Assembly (NCBI GenBank): GCA_963666755.2
Contig: CAXXGW010000009.1
Coordinates: 2,170,001 to 2,234,000, forward strand
DNA: 64,000 nucleotides
From: CAXXOK01 sp963666755
Lineage (GTDB): Bacteria; Bacillota; Clostridia; Christensenellales; Aristaeellaceae
Direction of reading: 5' to 3'
Shown: positions 50,386-58,776 of the stretch, piece by piece
Numbering within the stretch: the first letter of the stretch is position 1
Layout: every line of letters starts with the position of its first letter
The notes under the pieces: generated by a model
Database searches by the model: none
The model's input: the letters and a program-made list of their open reading frames with translations, nothing else
Told to the model about the DNA's origin: nothing
Translations under genes and position numbers: made by a program

Positions 50386-51471
50386 TCAGATGATTTCCAG
50401 ATAATCCCGATCGGGCAACGGATACAGGGGCGCGGTCGGCAGCGTCTGGTACCAGTAGGCCACAGAGGCGATATCGTCCTGCAGGGGCAGGTAGCGGCCG
50501 TCGGCGCGCCAGCCCAGCGCCTGCATGGTTACCTTCAGGTCGCGCTCAAAGCGGATGGGGTCCATCAGGTGCCAGCGATACATGCCAAAGCGCATCTGGC
50601 TGTTGTTGAGGCGGTCGGGGCAGAGAATCTGCGGCAGGCCGGAATACGGCGTGGTGAAAGGCACATACCGGTCGTGCGTCACGGGGTCCTCAAAATCGTA
50701 GGAGCCACAGAAGTAATCCTCCGTGCCGGTACCACAGATGGTGGGAAACTCCCCGTCGCCATCCATATAAAACTTGATTTCCCCTTCGCCCCACCAGTTG
50801 CTGTTGTTCGCGCCCCAGGCCATGTAGGTGCCCACGTAATGGCCGCGGCCCTGCACGCCGTCCAGCAGGGTGTACACTTCCTTGTACGGCAGGGGGTTCA
50901 CACGGCGGAACTGCGCGCAGAAATAGGCCGCATCCTCCGGTACCTCGGTCAGGCAGTAGTTGATCTGGTAATAGATGTTCACCGGCGTATCGGCGCGGTT
51001 TTCCAGCGTCATGCGGCAATGTTTGCGAAACGGCATCGGCCAGTAGCAGTTAAAGGCGCTGCCGGGGTTGACGCATACCGCCAGCGAGGATACCTGCGCA
51101 TACTTGTTCCACCCGCAGGCAAAGAAATCGCCGATCGGGGATTCCACCGAGGGGTTGGCCTGCCCGTCCCAGTACATGCGCAGGATGGTGTTGCGCCACG
51201 TGCCCGTAGGGGTGAGCCAGATTTGCTGGATGCAGCCGGAACCTTCGATCTCGGCAATGGTAAACGTCTCGCCCGGCTGCAGGACGATATAGGGGTTGGT
51301 TTTCCAACCCAGGCCCAGATCGCGCGCCGCCTTGTGCGCGCTTCCCTGCTCGGCGGGGCAGCGGGCGCCGCCGCCCACCTCCCCGGTCAGGTTTTCCGGG
51401 CAGATGGAACGCGATTTGGCATCGGAAATGCGGTAAAGATCTGCAATGCTCCCAAGACCATGGAATGCCAT
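50386..51471 (-). CDS. GH172 (DUF2961) furanoside hydrolase
   Basis: A 361-residue member of DUF2961, now glycoside hydrolase family 172. Both proposed catalytic regions are present: GEGEIKFYMDGDGEFPT and GTGTEDYFCGSY, each with a conserved glutamate. The opening LYRISDAKSRSI and YWDGQANPSVESPIGDFF are also family hallmarks. Known members act on furanosides, for example difructose dianhydride I and D-arabinofuranosyl or galactofuranosyl residues. AGGAGG lies 8 nt before ATG 51471. No signal peptide, so it acts on imported oligosaccharides. It sits between a six-hairpin protein and a ribokinase gene. Confidence 0.92.
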   Translation of the reverse strand: MAFHGLGSIADLYRISDAKSRSICPENLTGEVGGGARCPAEQGSAHKAARDLGLGWKTNPYIVLQPGETFTIAEIEGSGCIQQIWLTPTGTWRNTILRMYWDGQANPSVESPIGDFFACGWNKYAQVSSLAVCVNPGSAFNCYWPMPFRKHCRMTLENRADTPVNIYYQINYCLTEVPEDAAYFCAQFRRVNPLPYKEVYTLLDGVQGRGHYVGTYMAWGANNSNWWGEGEIKFYMDGDGEFPTICGTGTEDYFCGSYDFEDPVTHDRYVPFTTPYSGLPQILCPDRLNNSQMRFGMYRWHLMDPIRFERDLKVTMQALGWRADGRYLPLQDDIASVAYWYQTLPTAPLYPLPDRDYLEII

Positions 51472-51556
51472 GCGGTTTCCTCCTATCGATCCCTTGCGGG
51501 ATGCTGTGGATGCTGTAGTTGCTGTTGCCCTGCGGCAAACCCCGTTGCGCTGCCGC

Positions 51557-53563
51557 TCATTGCCGATCCAGTTCAAAGATGCGCATCACGGCTTCCGCCG
51601 CCGCGCCGTTGCCCCAATCGTAAATCGTAAACTCCCCGATGCCGCTGCTCAGATCGTCCGCGTAGCCCTGATGGCCGTAGTTTTCCATCATGAAGCCGTA
51701 ATCGTCCTCCCCGAGGAACGGCCACTTCTTTTGCCACTCCCGCAAAGCCCCGGGGTTTTCCGGGCAATACATCATCGAGAACGAAGCCCGCAGCGCCGCA
51801 TACCCGCGCTGCACGTACTCGTCGTTGCCCAGCAGGCGGCCGTAGCGGATAATGGTTTCCGCAAACAGGCTCTGGCGCGCGTCGTTCAGCTCCGCGTCGC
51901 AGTTCATGACCCCGAAGCCGCCCACCACCGCCAGCGGCATGGCTTCCGGCTGGAACGAGCTTTGCGCCATCAACAGTTCGTCCAGGCAGCGCACGCCCCG
52001 CTGCAGGTACTTCTGCTGCTTGGTTGCCCCGAAGCAGGCCAGCAGCGCTTCCGCCAGATAGAAAATCGACAGCGTGCATTGCTTGTACATGTCATTGCGC
52101 ACGCACTTGCGGCCCAGCAGCGTATCCTCGCCGTAATGCGAACAGGACCAATAGGTTTCAAAATCCTCCCAGCGGCCGGTGGGCAGCACATCCCGCACCA
52201 GCACATCCACAGCCTTCAGGGCGGAGCTGCGGTAGCGGGGGTTGCCGGTCACGGCATACAGCTCCAGCAGGAACGTGGCCGAGGCCGCGCTTTCCGGCGA
52301 TTGGCGCAGTTCCGGCAAGGGTTTGCCGTCCTTAAGCCATGCAGGATAATACCCCGCCTCGTCCTGCAGGGCAACCAGCCGGTCGGCATAGCGCGTGGCG
52401 TAGGCCAGCAGGCGCTCGTCCTGTTCCAGCTCCCGGTACCAGCGCACCATGTACTTGGCCGTCCAGCTCATGTCCAGAATGTGCCGGGGCGCCGCTTCGA
52501 TGGAGGCATGCAGTGGGTTGCGGTCGCTGTTGCCGTAGTAGCGATCCTCCCAGCTGCCGGCGCGCCGCCAGAACTGGCCGTCGATCTCCACCATCTGATC
52601 CGGGCAGGCCACGACGCTGTCAAACAGGCCGTCCTGCTGGGGAAAATGCAGCGCCAGCTCCTTGGTTTTGAGTGCGTCGGCCAGCAACGCGTCGTCCTGA
52701 TGGAGCCTGGCGTAGCGGTACACCCCCATGGCCGAGCGCAGGGAGCAGAACCACGCCTGGTTCCAGATGGCCACATGCTCCCGGATGGAATAAGGCTTGC
52801 CGTAATGCCGGCTCTGGAATACCGTCACGATCATCTGCGGCGCGCCGACACGCACGCCGCGATCGTCAAACTCCTGCCACACCCGATCGCGCCAGTTGCC
52901 AAACGCCCAGTCATAGGTGCGTTTCACATAACGGGGCAGCGCATCCAGCGGCGCAAGCTGCGCGCTCTGCCGCTGGCCGTACTGTGTCCAGTAATAGCGG
53001 AGCACAGGCCGGAAAGGGTTTTCGACCGACTCCGGATTGTCCGAGCCCAGTAACAGCATCGAAAAGCGGAAAGGCCCCGCAGGGAGCGTCGCACCGTCGG
53101 TACGGCGGTAAAGCACATGCCCCCGCACCGCGGTGGTGGTTAGCCCTACGGTATAGGTTTCCGTTTGCGCGTTCAGATCCAGAAACACGCGGTTTCCGTT
53201 GGGCTGGCGCAGGGCTTCCACATCGGGCAGCACGGCCAGCATCCGGTTGGCACCGCACGCAATCAGCGCGGGCGTGCGGAACACGTGCATATCCACCACG
53301 CTGTCCTGCTCCGGGGTCAGGTGGGGCGCCCAATGGAAATCCGGCCGGAAGGCGGGCGTCAGCAGCACCTCAAAGCTGCCGACCGGGCAAGCTTCGGCAA
53401 GCGTGCCTTCCAGCGTCAGCTGGATGAAGCCTTCCTGTTTCAGCTCCCGCCAGGAGGCCTTGAGCGTGCAGCCCGGTATCTCCGTATGGCTGACTGCGGC
53501 CACAAACGGCGCAATCACCGGCGGCAGCGCGATTTTACAGAGCTTTCGTACCATGGGGTTCAT
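51557..53563 (-). CDS. Six-hairpin ((alpha/alpha)6) glycosidase-like protein of unknown family
   Basis: A 668-residue protein without a signal peptide. The N-terminal 190 residues look like a beta-sandwich. From about residue 210 on, repeating helical pairs (RTYDWAFGNWRDRVW, REHVAIWNQAWFCSLRSAMG, SWTAKYMVRWYRELEQD, ESAASATFLLELYAVTG) indicate an (alpha/alpha)6 barrel as in GH127, GH15 or GH65-type enzymes. I cannot assign the family or catalytic residues. It starts at ATG 53563, overlapping the permease stop (ATGA); ATG 53554 is possible. Its position directly after the importer genes and before GH172 suggests that it trims imported furanosyl oligosaccharides. Confidence 0.75.
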   Translation of the reverse strand: MNPMVRKLCKIALPPVIAPFVAAVSHTEIPGCTLKASWRELKQEGFIQLTLEGTLAEACPVGSFEVLLTPAFRPDFHWAPHLTPEQDSVVDMHVFRTPALIACGANRMLAVLPDVEALRQPNGNRVFLDLNAQTETYTVGLTTTAVRGHVLYRRTDGATLPAGPFRFSMLLLGSDNPESVENPFRPVLRYYWTQYGQRQSAQLAPLDALPRYVKRTYDWAFGNWRDRVWQEFDDRGVRVGAPQMIVTVFQSRHYGKPYSIREHVAIWNQAWFCSLRSAMGVYRYARLHQDDALLADALKTKELALHFPQQDGLFDSVVACPDQMVEIDGQFWRRAGSWEDRYYGNSDRNPLHASIEAAPRHILDMSWTAKYMVRWYRELEQDERLLAYATRYADRLVALQDEAGYYPAWLKDGKPLPELRQSPESAASATFLLELYAVTGNPRYRSSALKAVDVLVRDVLPTGRWEDFETYWSCSHYGEDTLLGRKCVRNDMYKQCTLSIFYLAEALLACFGATKQQKYLQRGVRCLDELLMAQSSFQPEAMPLAVVGGFGVMNCDAELNDARQSLFAETIIRYGRLLGNDEYVQRGYAALRASFSMMYCPENPGALREWQKKWPFLGEDDYGFMMENYGHQGYADDLSSGIGEFTIYDWGNGAAAEAVMRIFELDRQ

Positions 53564-54399
53564 CCTTTCAGTCCGCCCAGCGTGATGCCTTCCACCAGAT
53601 ACCGCTGCCCGAAGATGTACAGCAGCAGCGGCGCGATCAGCGTCAGCAGAACGCTTGCGATCAGGGCGGATTCGTTGCTGGAGTTCAGCATCCCCCGCAG
53701 CGCCGTCAACCCCAGTGGCAGGGTCATCTTGCTTTCGGAGTTGATGTAGATCAGCGGATTGTAGAAATCGTTCCAGCTGCCGATGAAGGTTTGCACCGCC
53801 ACGACCATGATCGCGGGCTTGGCCATGGGGGCGATGATGTGCAAAAAGCAGTAGTAGCGGGAGGCGCCGTCGATCATCGCTGCCTCGTCATACGATTTCG
53901 GGATGGTCAGCATAAACTGCCGGATCAGGAAGATGCCCATGGCGCTGAACAGCATCGGCAGGATCAGCGCCGCGTGGGTATTGATCAGGTGCAGCTTGCT
54001 CATTACGATAAACCGCGGGATGCTCAGCACCTGCCCGGGGATCATCATCGCGGTCAGGTAGAGCATAAACAGCGCTTTGCTGCCCCGGAACTGAAAGCGG
54101 GCAAAGGCGTAAGCGCCCATTGCCGAGGCCAGCACCTGTAAAACCGTGCCCACCACCGACACCTTGATGGAGTTGCCCAGAAATTTCAGGATATCCACCT
54201 TTTCAAAGACAATCTCGTAGCTGCGCGTGTTAAACGTCGTGGGGATGATACGCGGCGGCCACTTGAACGCGTCCATCGGGGTGCGCAGCGAGGCCGACAG
54301 CATCCACAACAGCGGGATGATGATAAACGTAGCGAACAGCAGGAGTGCCAGCAGAATAACCAGATTGAATGCATGCTCCCGCGATTTTCTCAGGTTCAT
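53560..54399 (-). CDS. Carbohydrate ABC permease (MalG/LacG type)
   Basis: A 279-residue permease with six predicted helices. The EAA loop is YDEAAMIDGASRYYCFLHII, followed by PMAKPAI, the usual MalG-type contact with the ATPase. AAGGAGG lies 8 nt before ATG 54399, and this RBS overlaps the stop of the previous permease; the extended start at 54423 would overlap it further. It pairs with the permease at 54413-55327. No ATPase gene is in the operon. Confidence 0.92.
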   Translation of the reverse strand: MNLRKSREHAFNLVILLALLLFATFIIIPLLWMLSASLRTPMDAFKWPPRIIPTTFNTRSYEIVFEKVDILKFLGNSIKVSVVGTVLQVLASAMGAYAFARFQFRGSKALFMLYLTAMMIPGQVLSIPRFIVMSKLHLINTHAALILPMLFSAMGIFLIRQFMLTIPKSYDEAAMIDGASRYYCFLHIIAPMAKPAIMVVAVQTFIGSWNDFYNPLIYINSESKMTLPLGLTALRGMLNSSNESALIASVLLTLIAPLLLYIFGQRYLVEGITLGGLKG

Positions 54400-54412
54400 T
54401 CTTCCAGCCTCC

Positions 54413-55327
54413 TTAACGGTCATAATTGACCCAGCTGGAACCCTTAAACTGGATCAGGGTAATGACGAGCACAATGGCCAGCAGCACCAGCGACAGCACC
54501 GACGCGTAGCCAAAGCTGTTATAGTTGTAGGCCGTGTTGTAAATGTACATGCTGATAGAGCGGGACGCGTCGCCGGGGCCGCCGTTGGTCAGCAGGTACG
54601 GTTCGTCAAAGATTTGCAGTGTGCCGATCATCTGCGTAATCATCACAAAGAAGATCGTCGGGGACAGCAGCGGCAGCGTGATGCGCCGCAGCTTCTGCCA
54701 GCGGCTGGCGCCGTCGATGTCCGCCGCCTCCAGATACGTGCGGTCGATACCCTGCAGCCCGATCAGGAAATAAAGGAAGTACATGCCCACGAACTTCCAG
54801 AGGCTGAAGATCATCGTGGCCGGGTAGACCCAGAAGGAGGATTTCAGCCATGCGATGGGCTGGGCGCCAAACAGGGTCAAAAAATAGTTCAGGAGGCCAA
54901 AATCCTTGTTGAACACATAAATCCACACCATTGCTACCGACGAGGTGGCAATGAGCGTCGGAAAATAATACACAGTTCGGAAGGCAAAAATCGCCTTTTT
55001 GCTTTTGATGGCGTTCACACCCAGCGCCAGCAGGATGCTGAAAATCATGTGCATAGGCACAAGCAGGAGCGTGAACTTGAACGAGTTGCCAAGCGTGGTC
55101 ACAAAGCGCGGGTCCGTGGTCAGGTGCACCCAGTTTTTCACGCCCGTCCATGTGGGCGGGGTGATGACGTTGTATTTCGTGAAGGAAATCCCCACGGTCA
55201 GCAGCATGGGGACGAGCACAAAGCACAGAAAGCCGAACAGGCTCGGCAGGAGGAAGAGCCACGCGTCCCTCGTGTCCTTGCGAGCGGCCGCGCCTGCCTT
55301 CGTTTTACGTGCTAATGATGGTTGCAT
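54413..55327 (-). CDS. Carbohydrate ABC permease (MalF/UgpA type)
   Basis: A 304-residue permease with six predicted helices, the first being AWLFLLPSLFGFLCFVLVPM. The EAA loop is YLEAADIDGASRWQKLRRIT followed by LPLLSP. ATG 55327 follows AAGGAGGA. It forms the membrane channel with the MalG-type permease encoded next. Confidence 0.93.
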   Translation of the reverse strand: MQPSLARKTKAGAAARKDTRDAWLFLLPSLFGFLCFVLVPMLLTVGISFTKYNVITPPTWTGVKNWVHLTTDPRFVTTLGNSFKFTLLLVPMHMIFSILLALGVNAIKSKKAIFAFRTVYYFPTLIATSSVAMVWIYVFNKDFGLLNYFLTLFGAQPIAWLKSSFWVYPATMIFSLWKFVGMYFLYFLIGLQGIDRTYLEAADIDGASRWQKLRRITLPLLSPTIFFVMITQMIGTLQIFDEPYLLTNGGPGDASRSISMYIYNTAYNYNSFGYASVLSLVLLAIVLVITLIQFKGSSWVNYDR

Positions 55328-55355
55328 AAGCTCCTCCTTGCGGTTATCGGGAAGG

Positions 55356-55390
55356 GCCGCCGAACCCCGCGCAGGGCGGGATTCGGCGGC
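55356..55390 (-). repeat. GC-rich stem-loop after the binding-protein gene
   Basis: GCCGCCGAA (55356-55364) and TTCGGCGGC (55382-55390) with inner CCCCGC/GCGGG pairing, located in the 83 bp between the binding-protein stop and the first permease start. It is probably an mRNA-stabilising or attenuating element, similar in position to that at 43960-43989. Confidence 0.6.
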
Positions 55391-55410
55391 GTACCTTGCA
55401 CCGGCTCGGG

Positions 55411-56682
55411 TCAGTTGGCCAGCGCGGAGTCGATTTCCGCCTTCGCGGCGTCCATCGCGGACTGCGCGTCCATTTCGTCGGCCAGCACCAGCGACAGGTA
55501 GCGGCAGAAGATTTCATCCACGGCGGCGTACTGCGCGGGCGCTTCCACAAACTTGGCGGTATCAGCGCTCTGCACAAACAGGTAGCTGTTGGTGGGGAAC
55601 TCGCTGTGGGTTACGACCTTCTCCATCGCGGACACGGAGCAGGGCACGGCGGAGATATCCATGATGGTCGCCTGCGAATCGGGCGAGGACAGCCAGCAAG
55701 CCAGTTTGAAGGCTTCGTCCTTATGTTCGGAGCTGGCGGAGATGGGGAAGCAGCCGCCGCCCGCGATAGCCTGGTTGGTTTTCATGGTGGGCACGGGCAG
55801 CACGTCGCAGGCGCTGAAGCCGCTCTCGATCATGCCCTTCAGCTTCCAGCGGCCAGTGAACATCATGCCGACCTGATCGGCGTTAAAGTCGGCAGCACTG
55901 ACCGGGGCCACATGATCCACATAAATCAGGTCGTGAATCTTCTGGATCACTTCCACAGCCTCCGGGCTGTTGCAGACCGCTTCGGTGAAATCCGGGTTGA
56001 GGATGGTCGCGCCATTGTTGTACAGCCAGGACTCCACCACGAAGTACCAGTCCGGCACGTTTACGCCGTACACCTGGCTGCCGTCGGCGCGGGTAAAGGT
56101 CATGGCCTTGGCATACTCGACAAACTTGTCAAACGTCCAGTCTTCCGGCTTGGGCATTTCCAGGCCAGCTTCCTTGAGCACGTTGGTGTTGAGGAAGGTA
56201 AGCACGGTGTTCCAGTCAAAGCCGTAGCCGTAGTACTCGCCATTGACGATGTAGGGGGCGCTCAGCTTTTCGTGATTGTCGGCCACCATGGCCGCCCAGT
56301 CGGGATACTTTTCAATGTAGGGGGTAAAGGGCACGATCAGGCCGTTGGTGCGGAACAGCTCGAAGCCTTCCACCGCAACGCGGATCAGGTCGGGTGTATC
56401 GCCGCCGGCGATCATGGTCTGAATCTTGGAGAAGAAGCCCGGCCAGCTGCCCGTGCTGGGCACGAACATCAGCTCGACGGAGATGCCGGTCTTATCGAAG
56501 AACGCCTGGCAAACCTTCGTCAGGGCTTCGCGGCTGAAGGACTCGCCGTCAAACGCGATTTTAACCGTGGTGGCTCCGTCGCCAATCAGGTTGCGGTCCG
56601 TTACCTCATCCTCCGCCAGCGCAGGCGCGCAAATCAGCCCCAGCATCAAGATGGTCAGAAGTAGAGCTACCAATCTTTTCAT
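55411..56682 (-). CDS. Carbohydrate ABC solute-binding protein
   Basis: A 423-residue secreted protein with a signal peptide (MKRLVALLLTILMLGLICAP, cleavage after ALAE or nearby). It is a family-1 sugar-binding protein: VKIAFDGESFSREAL early, YIVNGEYYGYGFDWNTVLTF around residue 145 and MMFTGRWKLKGMIESGF around residue 280. There is no lipobox cysteine. It is the first gene of the seven-gene furanoside operon and should deliver an oligosaccharide to the MalFG-type permeases. Confidence 0.92.
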   Translation of the reverse strand: MKRLVALLLTILMLGLICAPALAEDEVTDRNLIGDGATTVKIAFDGESFSREALTKVCQAFFDKTGISVELMFVPSTGSWPGFFSKIQTMIAGGDTPDLIRVAVEGFELFRTNGLIVPFTPYIEKYPDWAAMVADNHEKLSAPYIVNGEYYGYGFDWNTVLTFLNTNVLKEAGLEMPKPEDWTFDKFVEYAKAMTFTRADGSQVYGVNVPDWYFVVESWLYNNGATILNPDFTEAVCNSPEAVEVIQKIHDLIYVDHVAPVSAADFNADQVGMMFTGRWKLKGMIESGFSACDVLPVPTMKTNQAIAGGGCFPISASSEHKDEAFKLACWLSSPDSQATIMDISAVPCSVSAMEKVVTHSEFPTNSYLFVQSADTAKFVEAPAQYAAVDEIFCRYLSLVLADEMDAQSAMDAAKAEIDSALAN

Positions 56683-56787
56683 AAGGAACCCTCCTATTTT
56701 TCCACGCCTGCGAAGCGGCGCAGGATTTTTGTCAAAGCATGGGCGCGCTGTCCGCGGGGTGGGTACCCATGCGTTTTACTTGACACT

Positions 56788-56816
56788 ATCATAAGCAGAT
56801 TGCCCTTAACCATCAA
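56788..56816 (-). promoter_or_regulatory. Promoter of the furanoside operon
   Basis: On the minus strand: TTGATG (56816-56811), a 17-bp spacer and TATGAT (56793-56788), giving a leader of about 100 nt before the binding-protein ATG. Confidence 0.55.
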
Positions 56817-57179
56817 TCACCCACTTTGCTGCTTTTCTTTATTCGTTTGCGGTGTTCGTCCGCACTGTTCAAACCCCGCAAAATGCCCCTGTTTTTTGTT
56901 GCCCCCATGAGGGAAACGCCTTCTGTACGGCGGTTTTTCACGCCGCACTGAACAGGGCCGCATTCCATTTTACCACAGGCGGGCAGCCCTCTGTTTCGGA
57001 AACCGCAAACCGCATTTTACGCCTACCCCAGCCAGGCGTAAGCCGCCTGAACCCTTTATGAAAGCGGCAAATGCGTCGCTTCAGCCGCCTATATAAATCC
57101 CAACTATTTCCATCTTCTCAGCGGTTCTCCTGCTGTCCCGGCCCCAGCACACCACATCGCAAATTTGACAAACGGCCCC

Positions 57180-57208
57180 TTGACGCACCCGGCGCTTCTC
57201 TCTATAAT
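57180..57208 (+). promoter_or_regulatory. Promoter of the hydroxyacid dehydrogenase gene
   Basis: TTGACG (57180-57185), a 17-bp spacer and a perfect TATAAT (57203-57208). The resulting leader is about 235 nt. Confidence 0.65.
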
Positions 57209-57451
57209 CGTCCGCAAGTGCCCGGGGCAGCTCGCTTCGGCCACAGATCAGGCAGACAGGGCTTTGGTTCCGCAATCCCCAAAGCGGGTCCCTGTGGCGC
57301 TCCGCCCGCGTTATGCCGTTGCGAAAACCAGCCCCTGTGCCCCAATACCGGCCTATGCAACGCCGCGGCAATCGCAGGGTTACAGCCGCACAAAGCAGAC
57401 GTTCTCCGCACCGGTTTGTACCGTAAAAATGAGAAGAATGGAGATACCCCC

Positions 57452-58411
57452 ATGCCAAACATCGTCATTCTGGATGGCAAAACCGAAAACCCCGGCGATC
57501 TGAGCTGGAGCGGGCTGGAAGCGCTCGGGTCGCTGACCGTGTATGACCGCACGCCGGAAGCGCAGATTATTACGCGCATTGGCGATCACGACATTGTATT
57601 CACCAATAAGACCCCTCTGACGCGCGCCACGCTGGACGCCTGCCCCTCCGTGCGCTACATCGGCGTGCTGGCCACCGGCTTCAACGTGGTGGATATCGCC
57701 GCCGCCCGGGAAAAGGGCATCCCGGTAACCAATGTGCCAACCTACGGCACCGCGGTGGTCGGCCAATATGCCATCGCGCTGCTTCTGGAAATCTGCCAGC
57801 ATGTGCAACAGCACGCGGACGCCGTCGCGCAGGGCCGCTGGACGCGCAGCGAGGATTTCTGCTTCTGGGATTATCCCCTGATCGAACTGGCCGGGAAAAC
57901 GATGGGGGTGATCGGCTTCGGCCGGATCGGTCAGGTGACCGGGCGCATCGCCCAGGCGCTGGGGATGCGCGTTTTGGCCTTTGATCGCCACCCCAAAGAT
58001 AGCGGCCGCGACATTGCCCAATACGTTTCGCTGGACGAGCTGTACGCGCGTTCCGACGTGATATCGCTGCACTGCCCGCTGCTGCCGGAAAATACCGGCA
58101 TGATCAACCGAACCTCCATCGCCGCCATGAAGGATGGCGTGATCCTGCTCAACAACAGCCGCGGGCCGCTGATCGTCGAGCAGGATTTGGCGGACGCGCT
58201 CAACAGTGGCAAGGTATACGCCGCAGGGCTGGACGTCGTCTCCACCGAGCCCATTCGGGACGACAACCCGCTGCTCCGGGCCAAAAACTGCCTGATTACG
58301 CCGCACATTTCCTGGGCTGCGCGGGAAAGCCGCAAACGCCTGCTGGATATTGCGGTGGATAACCTCGCGCAATATTTGCGGGGAACCCCTGTGAACGTTG
58401 TCAATCCCTGA
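57452..58411 (+). CDS. D-2-hydroxyacid dehydrogenase
   Basis: A 319-residue NAD(P)-dependent oxidoreductase of the D-isomer-specific 2-hydroxyacid dehydrogenase family. The NAD-binding motif is GVIGFGRIGQVTGRIAQALG around residue 150. Catalytic Arg is in LLNNSRGPLI, Glu in LDVVSTEPI, and His in LITPHISWA. Glycerate dehydrogenase/hydroxypyruvate reductase or phosphoglycerate dehydrogenase-like activity is plausible, but there is no ACT domain, so serine biosynthesis is less likely. Start ATG 57452 has GGAG 8 nt upstream; the long upstream open frame is the leader. It is a single gene ending at a strong terminator and is divergent from the furanoside operon. Confidence 0.92.
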   Translation: MPNIVILDGKTENPGDLSWSGLEALGSLTVYDRTPEAQIITRIGDHDIVFTNKTPLTRATLDACPSVRYIGVLATGFNVVDIAAAREKGIPVTNVPTYGTAVVGQYAIALLLEICQHVQQHADAVAQGRWTRSEDFCFWDYPLIELAGKTMGVIGFGRIGQVTGRIAQALGMRVLAFDRHPKDSGRDIAQYVSLDELYARSDVISLHCPLLPENTGMINRTSIAAMKDGVILLNNSRGPLIVEQDLADALNSGKVYAAGLDVVSTEPIRDDNPLLRAKNCLITPHISWAARESRKRLLDIAVDNLAQYLRGTPVNVVNP

Positions 58412-58434
58412 AACGGTGCGCTGAAGGTTCCGGC

Positions 58435-58500
58435 GGGGGGGTGAACCGGACTGTTGCGCTGCCTTTCCGGTACGGCGCAAGCCTGTTTCACCCCCCTTTT
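58435..58500 (+). terminator. Terminator of the dehydrogenase gene
   Basis: GGGGGGGTGAA (58435-58445) pairs with TTCACCCCCC (58487-58496), followed by TTTT; an inner TTGCGC/GCGCAA hairpin gives a branched structure. Confidence 0.7.
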
Positions 58501-58681
58501 CAACTTTTCGGGATCGTTTGTTTCTTACCCGAGCCGGACGGGTACAATGTAAGCAGACCTTACAACCCTACCCCCGCGTACAGGCCCCCGTAACCATCTC
58601 CCCACGCCGACGTAGCTTGCGCCCCTCAATTTTAGTTGTCGGCAGCCCCGCCCCCAGCCCCTGAAGCGCGTAAAACTCCTA

Positions 58682-58710
58682 TTTACAGCGGCCTTCGCAT
58701 CCTCTATAAT
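58682..58710 (+). promoter_or_regulatory. Promoter of the polysaccharide locus
   Basis: TTTACA (58682-58687), a 17-bp spacer and a perfect TATAAT (58705-58710). The predicted start is about 60 nt before the ATG at 58777. Confidence 0.65.
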
Positions 58711-58776
58711 CAAATTACATCCATCCTGTTACAGTTAATGGCTTGCCGTAAACCACGCGACAAAGGGGACGGGTCT

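Larger units (their letters stand above)
56683..57451. other. Divergent intergenic region of 770 bp
   Basis: It holds a minus-strand promoter for the furanoside operon (56788-56816) and a plus-strand promoter for the dehydrogenase gene (57180-57208), whose leader of about 235 nt is long and GC-rich. I did not recognise a riboswitch or T-box motif in that leader. No other gene was recognised. Confidence 0.5.

Noticed and set aside
49474..51630. A 718-codon open frame on the plus strand
   Set aside because: It is antisense to the ribokinase and GH172 genes, both of which have clear family motifs and ribosome binding sites.
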